A DNA stretch of 51,817 bases, from the NCBI GenBank assembly GCA_903907075.1, contig CAIVMQ010000027.1, forward strand, positions 1-51,817, in the 5' to 3' direction. Of the stretch, positions 8,002-17,991 are shown piece after piece (positions within the stretch are counted from its first letter, which is position 1; each line of letters starts with the position of its first letter). Both the position numbers and the translations under genes were made by a program. Source of the DNA: an uncultured Bacteroidia bacterium (GTDB lineage: Bacteria; Bacteroidota; Bacteroidia; Bacteroidales; Prolixibacteraceae). Below the pieces are notes generated by a model. The model did no database searches, was not told the origin of the DNA, and worked only from the letters and a program-made list of their open reading frames with translations.

Positions 8002-10734
8002 ATGCGTTTTAAATTAGTACTAAGAATAGTTTCTGTTGGGCTGCTGCTTCTGTCTGGTTCATGGATTATACGGGAACTTTTGCCTGCCCCGAAGATTGAT
8101 TACAGTGTTCAGGTAAAGCCAATATTAAATAAAAATTGCATTACCTGTCATGGTGGAGTTAAGCAGCAAGGGGGATTTAGTTTACTCTTTCGGGAAGAGG
8201 CTCTGGGCAATACCAAATCAGGTAAGCCGGCAATAATTCCGGGGAAGCCTGATGAGAGTGAATTGGTAAGACGACTTATAAGCTCTGATCCCGAAGAACG
8301 AATGCCATATAAGCATCCATCACTTTCAAAATCAGATATTAATACGCTAAAACAGTGGATTAAGGAAGGGGCTCAGTGGGGAGAGCATTGGGCTTATGTT
8401 CCTTTAAAAGAGGAGGCTGTTCCTCAGATCCAAAACGAATGGATCAAAAATCCCATCGATCAGTTTATCTATCAAAAGCTGAAAGATGAGAATTTATCCC
8501 CGTCAGCAGAAGCTGAAAAGGCCGTTTTACTCAGACGAGTAAGCCTTGACCTTACCGGTATGCCTCCATCCGAGTTGATCGCTAATACCTTTTTAAATGA
8601 CAGTACCTCGAAAGGGTATGAGAAATTGGTGGATGCGTTACTCGATTCTCCAGGATATGGTGAACGATGGACCTCTTTGTGGCTTGACCTTGCACGTTAT
8701 GCCGATACCAAAGGATATGAGGCCGACAGAAATAGGATCATTTGGAAATACCGTGATTGGCTTATTCATGCGTTTAATGATGACAAGCCATACAACGAAT
8801 TTTTAATGGAACAGCTGGCTGGCGATCTGATGCCTGATCCTGATGATGCAAAATATATCGCAACCGCGTTTCATCGAAATACCATGACCAATGATGAAGG
8901 GGGTACCGACAACGAAGAATTTCGTGTTGCGGCAGTTCTTGATAGGACAAACACTACCTGGAGTGCGTTAATGGGGACTACGTTTAATTGTGTGCAGTGC
9001 CATAGCCATCCCTACGATCCGTTTAAGCACGAAGAGTATTATAAGTTTATGGCCTTCTTTAACAATACCCGTGATGAAGACTCAGATTTAGAATTACCCC
9101 TCTTGCGCCATTATAGTCCGGCGGATAGTTTAAAAATGAATTCATTGATCGACTGGCTGACCAAAAATTCGTCACTAGAGACCGCAAAAAAATATTACGC
9201 ATTTTTAAAAACTTGGCAGCCTACAATTAACTCAATGCTTTGTGATAATTATATCAACGGGGCATTATTAGGTTTTGATGCTGGATTAAGAAACGAAGGG
9301 TCGTGTCGCTTAAAAAATGTCAATTTAGATCAAAAAGAGCAGGTTATATTTCGCTATGCAACTAACTTTAATGGGGGTAAATGGACTATTAATCTGGATA
9401 GTCTAAACGGGCCTTTGTTAAAAACAGTACTGTTTAATAAGGAGAAGAAAGATGGCGGATGGAAGAATGGCACCATTGATTTACCTCCATTAAGTGGGAA
9501 ACATGCACTCTGTTTTAAATATAGTAATCCCGCATTAAAAGGTTCCGACCAAACGGGGATTAAGTTTAAATGGTTTGCCTTTGGTCAAAAATTCCCGGGG
9601 CAAGGGAAGCCGGGTTTTGAACTCGCTCTCAGATCGTTCAATGAGCTTATGGATGCGCAGGTTGATGGTATTCCGGTAATGGTTGAGAATAATTCGGAGC
9701 AATTCCGAAAAACCCATGTTTTTGTTAGAGGAAATAGGTCTGTTGAGGGGAAGGAAGTTACTCCCGATGTGCCGCATATCCTCAACCCGATGGCTGAAAA
9801 TGCACCCAAGAATAGGTTGGGATTAGCGATGTGGCTTACTGATCCTAATAATCCACTTGTTGCACGTACCTTAGTGAATCGCTTATGGGAGCAGCTATTT
9901 GGATATGGCCTCGCGGAAACTCTTGAAGATCTTGGATCACAGGGCATAGCTCCTACTCATAAGGAATTGCTGGATCATTTGGCGTACCAGTTTATCCACG
10001 AGAATAATTGGAGTATTAAGAAAATACTTAAAGAGATGGTTATGTCAGCTACCTACCGTCAGGATTCTAAAGTTAATGAAAAGCTGGTCCAAAAGGATCC
10101 GAATAATAAACTTTATGCGCGTGGTCCCCGAGTAAGGCTTACTGCAGAGCAGATACGCGATCAGGGGTTAGCTGTAAGTAATTTATTAAGCAGTAAGATG
10201 TATGGGAAAAGTGTAATGCCCTATCAGCCTGATGGAATATGGCGTTCTCCTTATGATGGCGACGTATGGAAACCCAGTGATGGCGAAGATCAGTTTAGGA
10301 GGGCACTCTATGTCTTCTGGAAGAGAAGCGCTCCCTACCCTTCGATGATGACTTTTGATGGTGGTGCACGTGAAGTTTGTATCATACGGCGCATCAGAAC
10401 CAATACTCCTCTTCAGGCATTGACAACACTGAATGACTCGACCTACCTCGTGATGGCACGATCTCTTGCGTCACGCATGAGCGAGCAGGGTGGTACGGAG
10501 ATCAACAAAAAAATAGCTAAAGGATATGAGCTTATGATGTATAAGCCAATTTCTGAATTAAGACTTAAGGCGTTAATTGATTTATATGATAAGTCATTTG
10601 TAAAATTCAAAGATGACGTAAAGGGTAGTGCTCAGATGGCGGGGGTAAAGGAGAATCCTGATCCTCACGCTGCTTCGATGGTTATGGTGGCAAGTGCGTT
10701 GCTAAATATGGATGAGTGGCTGAATAAAAATTAA
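8002..10734 (+). CDS. PSCyt1/DUF1549/DUF1553 cytochrome-type protein with CBM6-like insert (module 1)
   Basis: This is a large exported protein of the planctomycete-type cytochrome family. The ATG at 8002 is preferred over the TTG at 7966 because it gives a membrane-anchor signal (residues 5-25). Domains from that start: PSCyt1 with heme motif CITCH (Cys46-His50); DUF1549 from about 155 to 400, with a second CxxCH (CVQCH, 330-334); a beta-sandwich at about 430-545 resembling CBM6 (ATNFNGGKWTINLDS, DGGWKNGTIDLPPLSGKH); and DUF1553 to the end (NRLWEQLFGYGL, SATYRQDS, RRIRTNTPLQAL). The family has no settled biochemical role. It is followed within a few bases by a DUF1501 gene, as is usual for the family, so the two products probably act together in the periplasm. 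Confidence 0.88.
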   Translation: MRFKLVLRIVSVGLLLLSGSWIIRELLPAPKIDYSVQVKPILNKNCITCHGGVKQQGGFSLLFREEALGNTKSGKPAIIPGKPDESELVRRLISSDPEERMPYKHPSLSKSDINTLKQWIKEGAQWGEHWAYVPLKEEAVPQIQNEWIKNPIDQFIYQKLKDENLSPSAEAEKAVLLRRVSLDLTGMPPSELIANTFLNDSTSKGYEKLVDALLDSPGYGERWTSLWLDLARYADTKGYEADRNRIIWKYRDWLIHAFNDDKPYNEFLMEQLAGDLMPDPDDAKYIATAFHRNTMTNDEGGTDNEEFRVAAVLDRTNTTWSALMGTTFNCVQCHSHPYDPFKHEEYYKFMAFFNNTRDEDSDLELPLLRHYSPADSLKMNSLIDWLTKNSSLETAKKYYAFLKTWQPTINSMLCDNYINGALLGFDAGLRNEGSCRLKNVNLDQKEQVIFRYATNFNGGKWTINLDSLNGPLLKTVLFNKEKKDGGWKNGTIDLPPLSGKHALCFKYSNPALKGSDQTGIKFKWFAFGQKFPGQGKPGFELALRSFNELMDAQVDGIPVMVENNSEQFRKTHVFVRGNRSVEGKEVTPDVPHILNPMAENAPKNRLGLAMWLTDPNNPLVARTLVNRLWEQLFGYGLAETLEDLGSQGIAPTHKELLDHLAYQFIHENNWSIKKILKEMVMSATYRQDSKVNEKLVQKDPNNKLYARGPRVRLTAEQIRDQGLAVSNLLSSKMYGKSVMPYQPDGIWRSPYDGDVWKPSDGEDQFRRALYVFWKRSAPYPSMMTFDGGAREVCIIRRIRTNTPLQALTTLNDSTYLVMARSLASRMSEQGGTEINKKIAKGYELMMYKPISELRLKALIDLYDKSFVKFKDDVKGSAQMAGVKENPDPHAASMVMVASALLNMDEWLNKN

Positions 10735-10739
10735 GTGTG

Positions 10740-12236
10740 ATGAGTGATAAACAAAACCAAAGGTTAGTAAAGGAGGCACAGGATGCCGTTCTTCAGCAAT
10801 ATACGAGGCGCCATTTTTTGAAAGATGGTGCGATGGGTTTTGGTGCCTTAGCCTTAGGCTCCTTAATGGGTAGTTGCATCGGTAATACTGCCGCGACAAG
10901 TTTATTTGATCCCGCAAATCCTTTGGCTCCCAGGGCTCCGCAGTTTCCTGGCAAAGCGAAATCGGTGATTTATATCCACATGGCAGGTGCTCCTTCGCAG
11001 CTTGAATTGTTTAGCTATAAACCCGAACTGGCAAAACTCGATGGGCTCGATTGTCCTCAATCGCTGCTCGAAGGAAAAAAATTCGCTTTCATTCGTGGAG
11101 TCCCAAAGATGCTGGGGCCACAAGCTGTCTTCCGTCAGCGTGGCGAGAGTGGGCTGTGGCTTTCTGATAATCTTCCCCATTTGGCGACTGTTATTGATGA
11201 TATTGCGATGCTGAATGCGGTAACTACCGATCAGTTTAACCATGCACCGGCACAATTGCTTATGCAAACAGGGTCTGCCCGAATGGGAAGGCCCAGCATT
11301 GGAGCATGGGTAACCTATGGCATGGGGTCCGAAAATAAAAATCTCCCCGGCTTTGTGGTCTTAACCTCAGGAGGCAATAACCCTGATGCAGGGAAGAGCG
11401 TATGGGGCAGTGGATTCTTGCCAAGTGTTTATCAAGGTGTTCAGTGTCGTAGCGAAGGAGACCCGGTTTTGTTTCTTAAAGACCCCTCCGGTATGGACCG
11501 CGACTTGCGCAGGGCTTCTATCGATGCAATTAATAAAGTGAATCAGGAGCAATATGCCGAGTATCAGGATCCGGAGATTCTTTCGCGGATCTCACAATAT
11601 GAGATGGCCTATAAGATGCAGATTTCGGTCCCTGATGTGATGAATATTAATGATGAGCCGGCCTATATTCATGAGATGTATGGCACACAGCCCGGTAAAA
11701 CAAGTTTTGCCAATAATGTTCTGCTCGCTCGTAAGCTCGTCGAAAAGGGGGTTCGCTTTGTGCAACTTTTTGACTGGGGATGGGATACACATGGCGACTC
11801 TGAAGGGAATGCGGTTGACATAGGATTAGTGAATAAATGCAAGAAAGTCGACAGGCCAATTACAGCTCTTTTGAAGGACTTGAAACAACGTGGATTACTC
11901 GACGAGACCTTGGTGATCTGGGGACAGGAATTTGGCAGAACACCCATGCAGGAAAATAGGGAAGGGAAAAAAATGCCTTTCAAAGGGAGAGATCACCATT
12001 CTGCAGCCTTCAATATGTGGATGGCAGGTGGTGGAATCAAAGGGGGTACCTCGTATGGCGAAACCGATGAGATAGGTTATAACATCGTAAGTGGTAAAAC
12101 AGAAGCTTATGATATTCAGGCAACAATATTAAACCAACTTGGTTTTAACCATGAGAAACTAACCTACCAATCTCAGGGTCGGAACTTCAGGTTAACAGAT
12201 CTAAGCGGTAAAGTAATTACCGAAATTTTAGCTTAA
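10740..12236 (+). CDS. DUF1501 protein, Tat-exported alkaline-phosphatase-like fold (module 1)
   Basis: This 498-residue protein has a twin-arginine signal (TRRHFLKDG) followed by a Gly/Ala/Leu-rich stretch. DUF1501 proteins are related to the alkaline phosphatase/sulfatase superfamily. Metal-site-like segments are visible: YIHMAGAPSQLELFSYKP, DWGWDTHGD, WGQEFGRTP and GRDHH. The start at GTG 10737 is directly followed by ATG 10740, which I use. The gene begins six bases after the preceding stop, so the pair is translationally close. The substrate is unknown; phosphatase or sulfatase activity is only an inference from fold. Confidence 0.88.
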   Translation: MSDKQNQRLVKEAQDAVLQQYTRRHFLKDGAMGFGALALGSLMGSCIGNTAATSLFDPANPLAPRAPQFPGKAKSVIYIHMAGAPSQLELFSYKPELAKLDGLDCPQSLLEGKKFAFIRGVPKMLGPQAVFRQRGESGLWLSDNLPHLATVIDDIAMLNAVTTDQFNHAPAQLLMQTGSARMGRPSIGAWVTYGMGSENKNLPGFVVLTSGGNNPDAGKSVWGSGFLPSVYQGVQCRSEGDPVLFLKDPSGMDRDLRRASIDAINKVNQEQYAEYQDPEILSRISQYEMAYKMQISVPDVMNINDEPAYIHEMYGTQPGKTSFANNVLLARKLVEKGVRFVQLFDWGWDTHGDSEGNAVDIGLVNKCKKVDRPITALLKDLKQRGLLDETLVIWGQEFGRTPMQENREGKKMPFKGRDHHSAAFNMWMAGGGIKGGTSYGETDEIGYNIVSGKTEAYDIQATILNQLGFNHEKLTYQSQGRNFRLTDLSGKVITEILA

Positions 12237-12248
12237 TACTTGATTCCT

Positions 12249-13181
12249 ATGACACTAGACCGAAGGCAATTTATAACTACAACAGGAATAGCTTCAGCAT
12301 CGATGTTCTTAACTTCACTCGAGGCTTTTTCATTGGCAAACAAACCTGCGTTTACGGCCAATGCAAATTTCCAGCTTCAGATTATGGCTACCAATTGGGG
12401 CTTTAAAGGAGACATGGACCAGTTTTGTGAAAAGGTTAAAAAAGAGGGTTATGACGGGGTGGAGTTATGGTGGCCCAGCGATAAAAAAGCTCAGGATGAA
12501 ATGTTTGCAGCACTAAAGAAGTTTGACCTTTCTGTAGGTTTTTTATGCGGAGCATCGCAGGAGAATCCGGAAGAGCATCTTGCTTCTTATCAGAAAATGA
12601 TCGATGCAGCAGCCCGACAGAATATTCAGCACCCTTTATATATCAATAACCATTCGGGGAGAGATCATTTCACGTTTGAGCAGAATAGCCAATTTATTGC
12701 CCATACCACAGCTCTTTCTAAGGAGACCGGAATTCCAATTATGCACGAGACGCATCGGTCCCGAATGTTATTTGCTGCGCATATTGCACGCAAGTTTATC
12801 GAAACATATCCCGATTTAAGATTAACTCTCGATATATCCCATTGGTGTAATGTCCATGAGAGTTTGTTGGCAGACCAAAAGGAGACGGTAGCGATGGCGT
12901 TGGATCGAACAGATCATATTCATGCCCGAATTGGACATCCCGAAGGACCACAAGTAAATGACCCGCGAGCACCCGAATGGGAACCTGCAGTAAAGCAACA
13001 TTTCGTATGGTGGGATAAGGTGGTGGAGCGAAAGCGGAAGAGTGGTGAACGGATTACTTTTCTGACTGAATTTGGTCCGGCAGACTATATGCCTACACTT
13101 CCCTATACCCGCCAGCCATTAGGAGACCAGTGGGCTATCAATGTACATATGTTGCATTTACTTAGAAAACGATACTCCTGA
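12249..13181 (+). CDS. Tat-exported sugar phosphate isomerase/epimerase-like TIM barrel
   Basis: This is a xylose-isomerase-like TIM barrel protein (AP_endonuc_2 family), about 310 residues, with a Tat signal (LDRRQFITTTG). Barrel strands are visible in order: LQIMATNWGF, GYDGVELWWP, LSVGFLCGA, LYINNHSG, IPIMHETHRS, LRLTLDISHWCNV, HIHARIGHPEG and ITFLTEFGPADY. The His/Asp/Glu pattern fits a metal-dependent isomerase or epimerase acting on sugars. An exported member is unlikely to use phosphorylated substrates, so a free or polymer-bound sugar is more plausible. The start is set at the ATG at 12249; a TTG lies at 12240. It follows the DUF1501 gene closely and belongs to the same operon. Confidence 0.85.
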   Translation: MTLDRRQFITTTGIASASMFLTSLEAFSLANKPAFTANANFQLQIMATNWGFKGDMDQFCEKVKKEGYDGVELWWPSDKKAQDEMFAALKKFDLSVGFLCGASQENPEEHLASYQKMIDAAARQNIQHPLYINNHSGRDHFTFEQNSQFIAHTTALSKETGIPIMHETHRSRMLFAAHIARKFIETYPDLRLTLDISHWCNVHESLLADQKETVAMALDRTDHIHARIGHPEGPQVNDPRAPEWEPAVKQHFVWWDKVVERKRKSGERITFLTEFGPADYMPTLPYTRQPLGDQWAINVHMLHLLRKRYS

Positions 13182-13200
13182 TTAATTTGAACTAATAGAC

Positions 13201-14616
13201 ATGGTTTTTTTATCATTTAGCGTTTATGATTTTATTGGTAGATTTCACCCCGTCCTGGTTCATTTGCCGGTCGGAATTCTTTTGCTTGCGGCACTTTTCA
13301 TCGCCCTTTCAACCAGTGAAAAATTCCAATCCTTAAAAAGTGCGATCAGTATCTCCCTGTTATTTGGGATGTTAAGTGCTATTGCTTCGTGCATAAGCGG
13401 ATTTCTCCTCTCTAAAACGGATAGTTACGATGAATCGCTGCTCTTTAAACACCAATGGTTTGCCATTGCATTGGCTATAACATCAGTTATTGTCTATGTG
13501 CTCCATCTTACTAATAAGCCGACCAAATTGATCGCTGTACTGATGGTTGTGCTAATCACAATCACCGGACATCTGGGTGGCTCGATCACTCACGGGTCCG
13601 ATTTTTTAACCAAAGCATTCTCCTCTGGAACTAATCCCTCAGGAGATGGTTCGGGCAAAACGATAGTCAATGTTCAGGAAGCTCTTGCTTTCACGACAGT
13701 GATTAAACCGATCCTCGACTCCAAATGTATTGCGTGTCATGGACCAACGAAACAAAAGGGCAAATTAAGACTCGATGAGCCGAGTTTTATTAAACAGGGG
13801 GGCGAGGGTGGAATGATAACGCTTACGGCAAAGGGCTCTGAGAGCGAGTTGCTTAAACGGATTTTATTGCCGAAAGAAAATAAAGATCATATGCCACCTC
13901 AGGAGAAACCTCAGCTCTCGAAGGAGGATGTCGCTCTGCTGCAATGGTGGATAGAAAATGGTTCGGGCTTTGATCAGAAAGTCAAGGATATCGAACAAAA
14001 TGAGAAAATTAAAACGGTTCTTAAAGGGTTGGAGTCAGCCAAACCAAAGGATGAGCCCCTTCTCTCCGATATTCCGGATCAGATTGTCTCAATGGGCGAT
14101 GAGAAGGCCATGAAGATGCTGCGTGAACGAGGAGTGGCGGTAAGTGCAGTAGCGCAAAAGAGTAATTACCTCACGGCAAATTTTGTTGCAGTAGAATCTT
14201 TTTCAGGTAAGGATCTTCAGCTTTTAGAGCCTTTAAAGAAGCAGCTTATCTGGTTGAAGCTCGGGAATATGCCTTTGACCGACGAGGACCTTAAAACTGT
14301 TGGCAAGTTGGCCAGCCTGGTTAAGCTTAATCTTCAAAAAACAAAAATTACCGATCAGGGAATAAGCCAATTGAAGAATCTTTCAGAGCTTCAATACCTT
14401 AATCTGGCAGGAACATCTGTTACCACAAAAGGACTGGAAGCACTTAGCGGCTTGAAGAAACTACATAAGCTATTTCTATTTCAGACTTCAATTACCGAAG
14501 CAGATATATCCGGGCTTAAAAATATTTTTTCGAACGCGACGATTGATATTGGTGGTTATAAGGTTCCTATGCTTCAAAGTGATACCGTAATTCTAAAAGC
14601 ACCTGTAATAAAATAA
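13201..14616 (+). CDS. DUF2231 membrane protein fused to cytochrome c and leucine-rich repeats (module 1)
   Basis: This three-part protein has 471 residues. Residues 1-145 form a four-helix DUF2231 membrane domain with the typical GRFHPVLVHLPVGILLLA start. Next is a planctomycete-type cytochrome c domain with heme motif CIACH (Cys176-His180) and the distal LPKENKDHMPP Met segment. From about 355 to 460 there are four leucine-rich repeats of about 24 residues (LNLQKTKITDQGISQLKNL and its neighbours). It probably passes electrons between the membrane and the exported heme proteins encoded upstream. The heme Cys lies at residue 176 in both this protein and its paralogue at 20792, which argues for a duplicated cassette. 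Confidence 0.87.
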   Translation: MVFLSFSVYDFIGRFHPVLVHLPVGILLLAALFIALSTSEKFQSLKSAISISLLFGMLSAIASCISGFLLSKTDSYDESLLFKHQWFAIALAITSVIVYVLHLTNKPTKLIAVLMVVLITITGHLGGSITHGSDFLTKAFSSGTNPSGDGSGKTIVNVQEALAFTTVIKPILDSKCIACHGPTKQKGKLRLDEPSFIKQGGEGGMITLTAKGSESELLKRILLPKENKDHMPPQEKPQLSKEDVALLQWWIENGSGFDQKVKDIEQNEKIKTVLKGLESAKPKDEPLLSDIPDQIVSMGDEKAMKMLRERGVAVSAVAQKSNYLTANFVAVESFSGKDLQLLEPLKKQLIWLKLGNMPLTDEDLKTVGKLASLVKLNLQKTKITDQGISQLKNLSELQYLNLAGTSVTTKGLEALSGLKKLHKLFLFQTSITEADISGLKNIFSNATIDIGGYKVPMLQSDTVILKAPVIK

Positions 14617-14760
14617 GCCTCGTGCTTGAAATAGAACATGTATTTTAAGCCTTAATTAGTCGATCATATTTTTTAAATTAGGATATCAACATTCAACATC
14701 ATTTACATAGATTTGGATGAAAACGAACATTATTTGGCTAATTATAAGAAAATAAAGTTA

Positions 14761-17700
14761 ATGCAGAATAAATATCTTGTCTTACTATCGTTTATCGTAG
14801 GTTTAGTTGTGACCTCCTGCTCACCTAAACTTCCACAGGATGTTGCTTCTGCATTTGAGACTCTTCCTGATAAAATCGATTATAATCTTCATGTAAAGCC
14901 TATCCTATCTGATAAATGCTTCTCGTGTCATGGTCCTGATAAAGCCAAGCAAAAGGGGGGCTTAAGGCTCGATATCCAATCTTTTGCATATGCGCCACTT
15001 CCCGAGAGCCCTGGTAAGGTTGCTATCGATCCGGGAAGTTTAAATGGGAGCGAATTTTTCCATCGCATCATCTCTGATGATCCTGAATACCGTATGCCAT
15101 CTTCTAAGTCACACCTTAGCCTCACTGCGAAGGAGAAGGCCGTTTTTATTAAATGGATTAAGCAGGGTGCAAAATACAAACCTCACTGGGCATTTGTTAA
15201 ACCCGAATTACCCGATGTTCCAACGATAAAAGAGAAGGATTGGAACGCGAATCCGATTGATCATTTTATTGCGCATACCCTGGAATCAGAACAGTTAACC
15301 CATGCAGATCAGGCGTCTAAGGAGTTGTTATTAAGGCGCATATCTCTTGATCTGACCGGTCTTCCACCCACTCTTGCTGAGATAGACAGCTTTAAAAATG
15401 ACGCCTCCACGGATGCCTATGAAAAACAGGTCGATCGGCTACTTGGATCACCCCACTATGGTGAAAAAATGGCTGTCGACTGGCTTGATCTAGCCCGTTT
15501 TGCCGACTCTTATGGTTACACCGTAGACCGCCTGCGCGATATGTCCCCTTATCGCGATTGGGTGATCAATGCGTTTAATCAAAATCTACCCTATGATAAA
15601 TTTATCCAGTGGCAGTTAGCGGGCGATCTTATGCCTTTCCCGACTAAGGAGATGTTAATTGCAACTGCCTTTAACCGCCTCCATCAACAAAACATGGAGG
15701 GGGGAATTATCGAAGAGGAATTTCAGACTGAGTATGTTATAGACCGAATAAATACTACTGGGATTGCTATAATGGGGCTTACAATCGGCTGTGCGAGATG
15801 TCACGACCATAAATTTGATCCGATTACCCAAAAAAATTATTATGAGATGTACGGCTTCTTCAATAAAATAAGGGAGGCTGGTCAGATTTCGTGGGACGAT
15901 GCTACACCTTCGCCTTCACTTTTACTTCCTACAAAAGAACAGGAAAAGATGTTGGGAGATCTAGCGTCTGAGGTCGGTAAGCAGAAAGAGAAGCTTGTAC
16001 AGACAACAAAAAATGCAATGCCGGGATTTAAAAATTGGGTTGAGACACAGAAATATAAGAACCTTGGAAAGGAGCAGATACCGATGGCCGGACTGCAGGC
16101 TCAGTATAATTTTGATTCAGGTTTATTGACAAACAAGATAAAGCCTAAGCAAGTAGCATCTATGAAACGAGGTATGGGTGGTGCAAATGGTGATAAAGCG
16201 GTTCTGGAAAACAGAGCGGGAGGTAAGGCATTGGTATTAAATGGCGATCATTGGCTCGATCTTGGTCCAGTGGGAATATTCCGTAAGAGTGATCCTTTTA
16301 CAATCAGCATGAATCTTTTTATCCCAAAGGACTTTAAGGAGGGGGTTATTTTTCACAAATGTATAGCAGAGCGGTTATACAACTTTCGTGGATACCATTT
16401 ATACCTTAAGGATGATAGGCTATCTGTGAATTTATCGCATGCTGGCCCTTCGAATGCCATTACCAAAGAGACAAGGGTGGCTGTTCCGAGAGAAAAATGG
16501 ATTCAACTTACCATGACTTACGACGGGTCGTCCAAGGCCGAAGGTTTGAAGTTATATCAGGATGGAATTGCGCTCGATCTTGAAACCACAATGGATCGGC
16601 TTACGAAAGATATTCTAATGAATTCGAAGGATCAGCCCGGTCTGCAAATTGGAGCGTGGGATCGTGGACTTGGATTTAAAGGGGGTAAAGTGGACGATAT
16701 TTTGGTTTACAATCGTGCGTTAACCGATTTCGAAATAAAAATTGTGGCAGGCAAAGAGGGCTGGAATTCTATCGCTCCTAAAGATTTAAAGGTGTTGTCG
16801 CAGAGTCAGTTGGCCGTTCTTGCTGATTATTACCAGGCTGTTGTAGATCCTGATATTGCAGCAGATAAACTTAAACTTCAGCAAATTCAAACAACATTGG
16901 CTGACTCCACGGCAAATATAAAGGAGTTAAGTATCATGGAAGATGTCGCAAAGCCGCGAAAGAGCTATATCCTAAAACGGGGTAACTATGATGCTTTTGG
17001 CGAAGAGGTGTTTCCGAATACCCCTGAATCGATCCTCCCTTTTTCACAAGAGTTGCCTAAGAACCGTTATGGTTTAGCGATGTGGCTTACCGATGCGAAC
17101 CATCCGCTTACATCACGGGTAGCTGTAAACCGCATCTGGCAAAGCTTCTTTGGTACGGGATTGGTAAAGACAGCTGAAGATTTTGGAAATCAGGGGGAGC
17201 TTCCGAGCCATCCTGAATTACTCGATTGGTTAGCCGTTACGTTCCGTGAATCGGGATGGGATACCCGGAAATTGTGTAAGCTTATCGTGATGTCAGCCAC
17301 ATACAGGCAGGACTCAAGAGTTACCCCCGCGATAATGGCCAGAGATCCGGAAAACAGACTATTCGCACATGGCCCTTCAGTACGGATGTCGGCCGAAATG
17401 ATTAGAGATAATGCCTTGATGGCCAGTGGATTGCTGAGTAAAAAGATTGGAGGCAAGAGTGTAAAGCCTTATCAGCCGGATGGTTTATGGGAGATCAATA
17501 ATACCACCTATAAGGCAGACACGGGAGATGATGTTTACAGACGCAGTTTATACGTGCTGATAAAACGGTCGGTTCCTAATCCTACGCTTACCACTTTTGA
17601 TGCGACCTCACGCAGTTATTGTGTTGTTCGTCGTCAAAAGACGAATACTCCACTGCAGGCCCTTGTTATGTTGAATGATCCCACCTTTGTGGAAGCGGCA

Positions 17701-17988
17701 AAGGTGCTTGGAGAGAAGATAACACAGGCAAAAGATCCGGAACAAGGGATCGCAGAAGTGTATCGGAAATTAACCGGAGTCACTCCGGCGAGATTGGAAC
17801 TTGATTTACTCACCAAGCTTCAGCTCTCCGAACTTGCAAAGTTTAGGAGTGATGGAAAGAAGAGCAGTGGCTGGCTGTTAGCCGGCCAATATGAAATTAA
17901 TAAAGAACTTGATCCTGCAGTGGTTGCTTCCAATGCCGTTGTTGCCAGTGTGATCTTAAATTCTGATGCAACCTTAACTAAGCGATAA
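14761..17988 (+). CDS. PSCyt1/DUF1549/DUF1553 lipoprotein with LamG-like insert (module 2)
   Basis: This is the paralogue of the gene at 8002, 1075 residues from the ATG at 14761. That start gives a lipoprotein signal (VVTSC); the upstream TTG at 14713 would add 16 charged residues. Order: PSCyt1 with CFSCH (Cys53-His57), DUF1549 with CARCH (344-348), a concanavalin/LamG-like beta-sandwich at about 445-667 (QYNFDSG ... DHWLDLGPVGIF ... WDRGLGFKGGKVDDILVYNRALTDFE), and DUF1553 to the end. The LamG-like domain takes the same place as the CBM6-like insert of the paralogue. A DUF1501 gene follows after 3 bp. The role is probably periplasmic redox chemistry on a bound polymer; this is inferred only. 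Confidence 0.88.
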   Translation: MQNKYLVLLSFIVGLVVTSCSPKLPQDVASAFETLPDKIDYNLHVKPILSDKCFSCHGPDKAKQKGGLRLDIQSFAYAPLPESPGKVAIDPGSLNGSEFFHRIISDDPEYRMPSSKSHLSLTAKEKAVFIKWIKQGAKYKPHWAFVKPELPDVPTIKEKDWNANPIDHFIAHTLESEQLTHADQASKELLLRRISLDLTGLPPTLAEIDSFKNDASTDAYEKQVDRLLGSPHYGEKMAVDWLDLARFADSYGYTVDRLRDMSPYRDWVINAFNQNLPYDKFIQWQLAGDLMPFPTKEMLIATAFNRLHQQNMEGGIIEEEFQTEYVIDRINTTGIAIMGLTIGCARCHDHKFDPITQKNYYEMYGFFNKIREAGQISWDDATPSPSLLLPTKEQEKMLGDLASEVGKQKEKLVQTTKNAMPGFKNWVETQKYKNLGKEQIPMAGLQAQYNFDSGLLTNKIKPKQVASMKRGMGGANGDKAVLENRAGGKALVLNGDHWLDLGPVGIFRKSDPFTISMNLFIPKDFKEGVIFHKCIAERLYNFRGYHLYLKDDRLSVNLSHAGPSNAITKETRVAVPREKWIQLTMTYDGSSKAEGLKLYQDGIALDLETTMDRLTKDILMNSKDQPGLQIGAWDRGLGFKGGKVDDILVYNRALTDFEIKIVAGKEGWNSIAPKDLKVLSQSQLAVLADYYQAVVDPDIAADKLKLQQIQTTLADSTANIKELSIMEDVAKPRKSYILKRGNYDAFGEEVFPNTPESILPFSQELPKNRYGLAMWLTDANHPLTSRVAVNRIWQSFFGTGLVKTAEDFGNQGELPSHPELLDWLAVTFRESGWDTRKLCKLIVMSATYRQDSRVTPAIMARDPENRLFAHGPSVRMSAEMIRDNALMASGLLSKKIGGKSVKPYQPDGLWEINNTTYKADTGDDVYRRSLYVLIKRSVPNPTLTTFDATSRSYCVVRRQKTNTPLQALVMLNDPTFVEAAKVLGEKITQAKDPEQGIAEVYRKLTGVTPARLELDLLTKLQLSELAKFRSDGKKSSGWLLAGQYEINKELDPAVVASNAVVASVILNSDATLTKR

Positions 17989-17991
17989 GCC

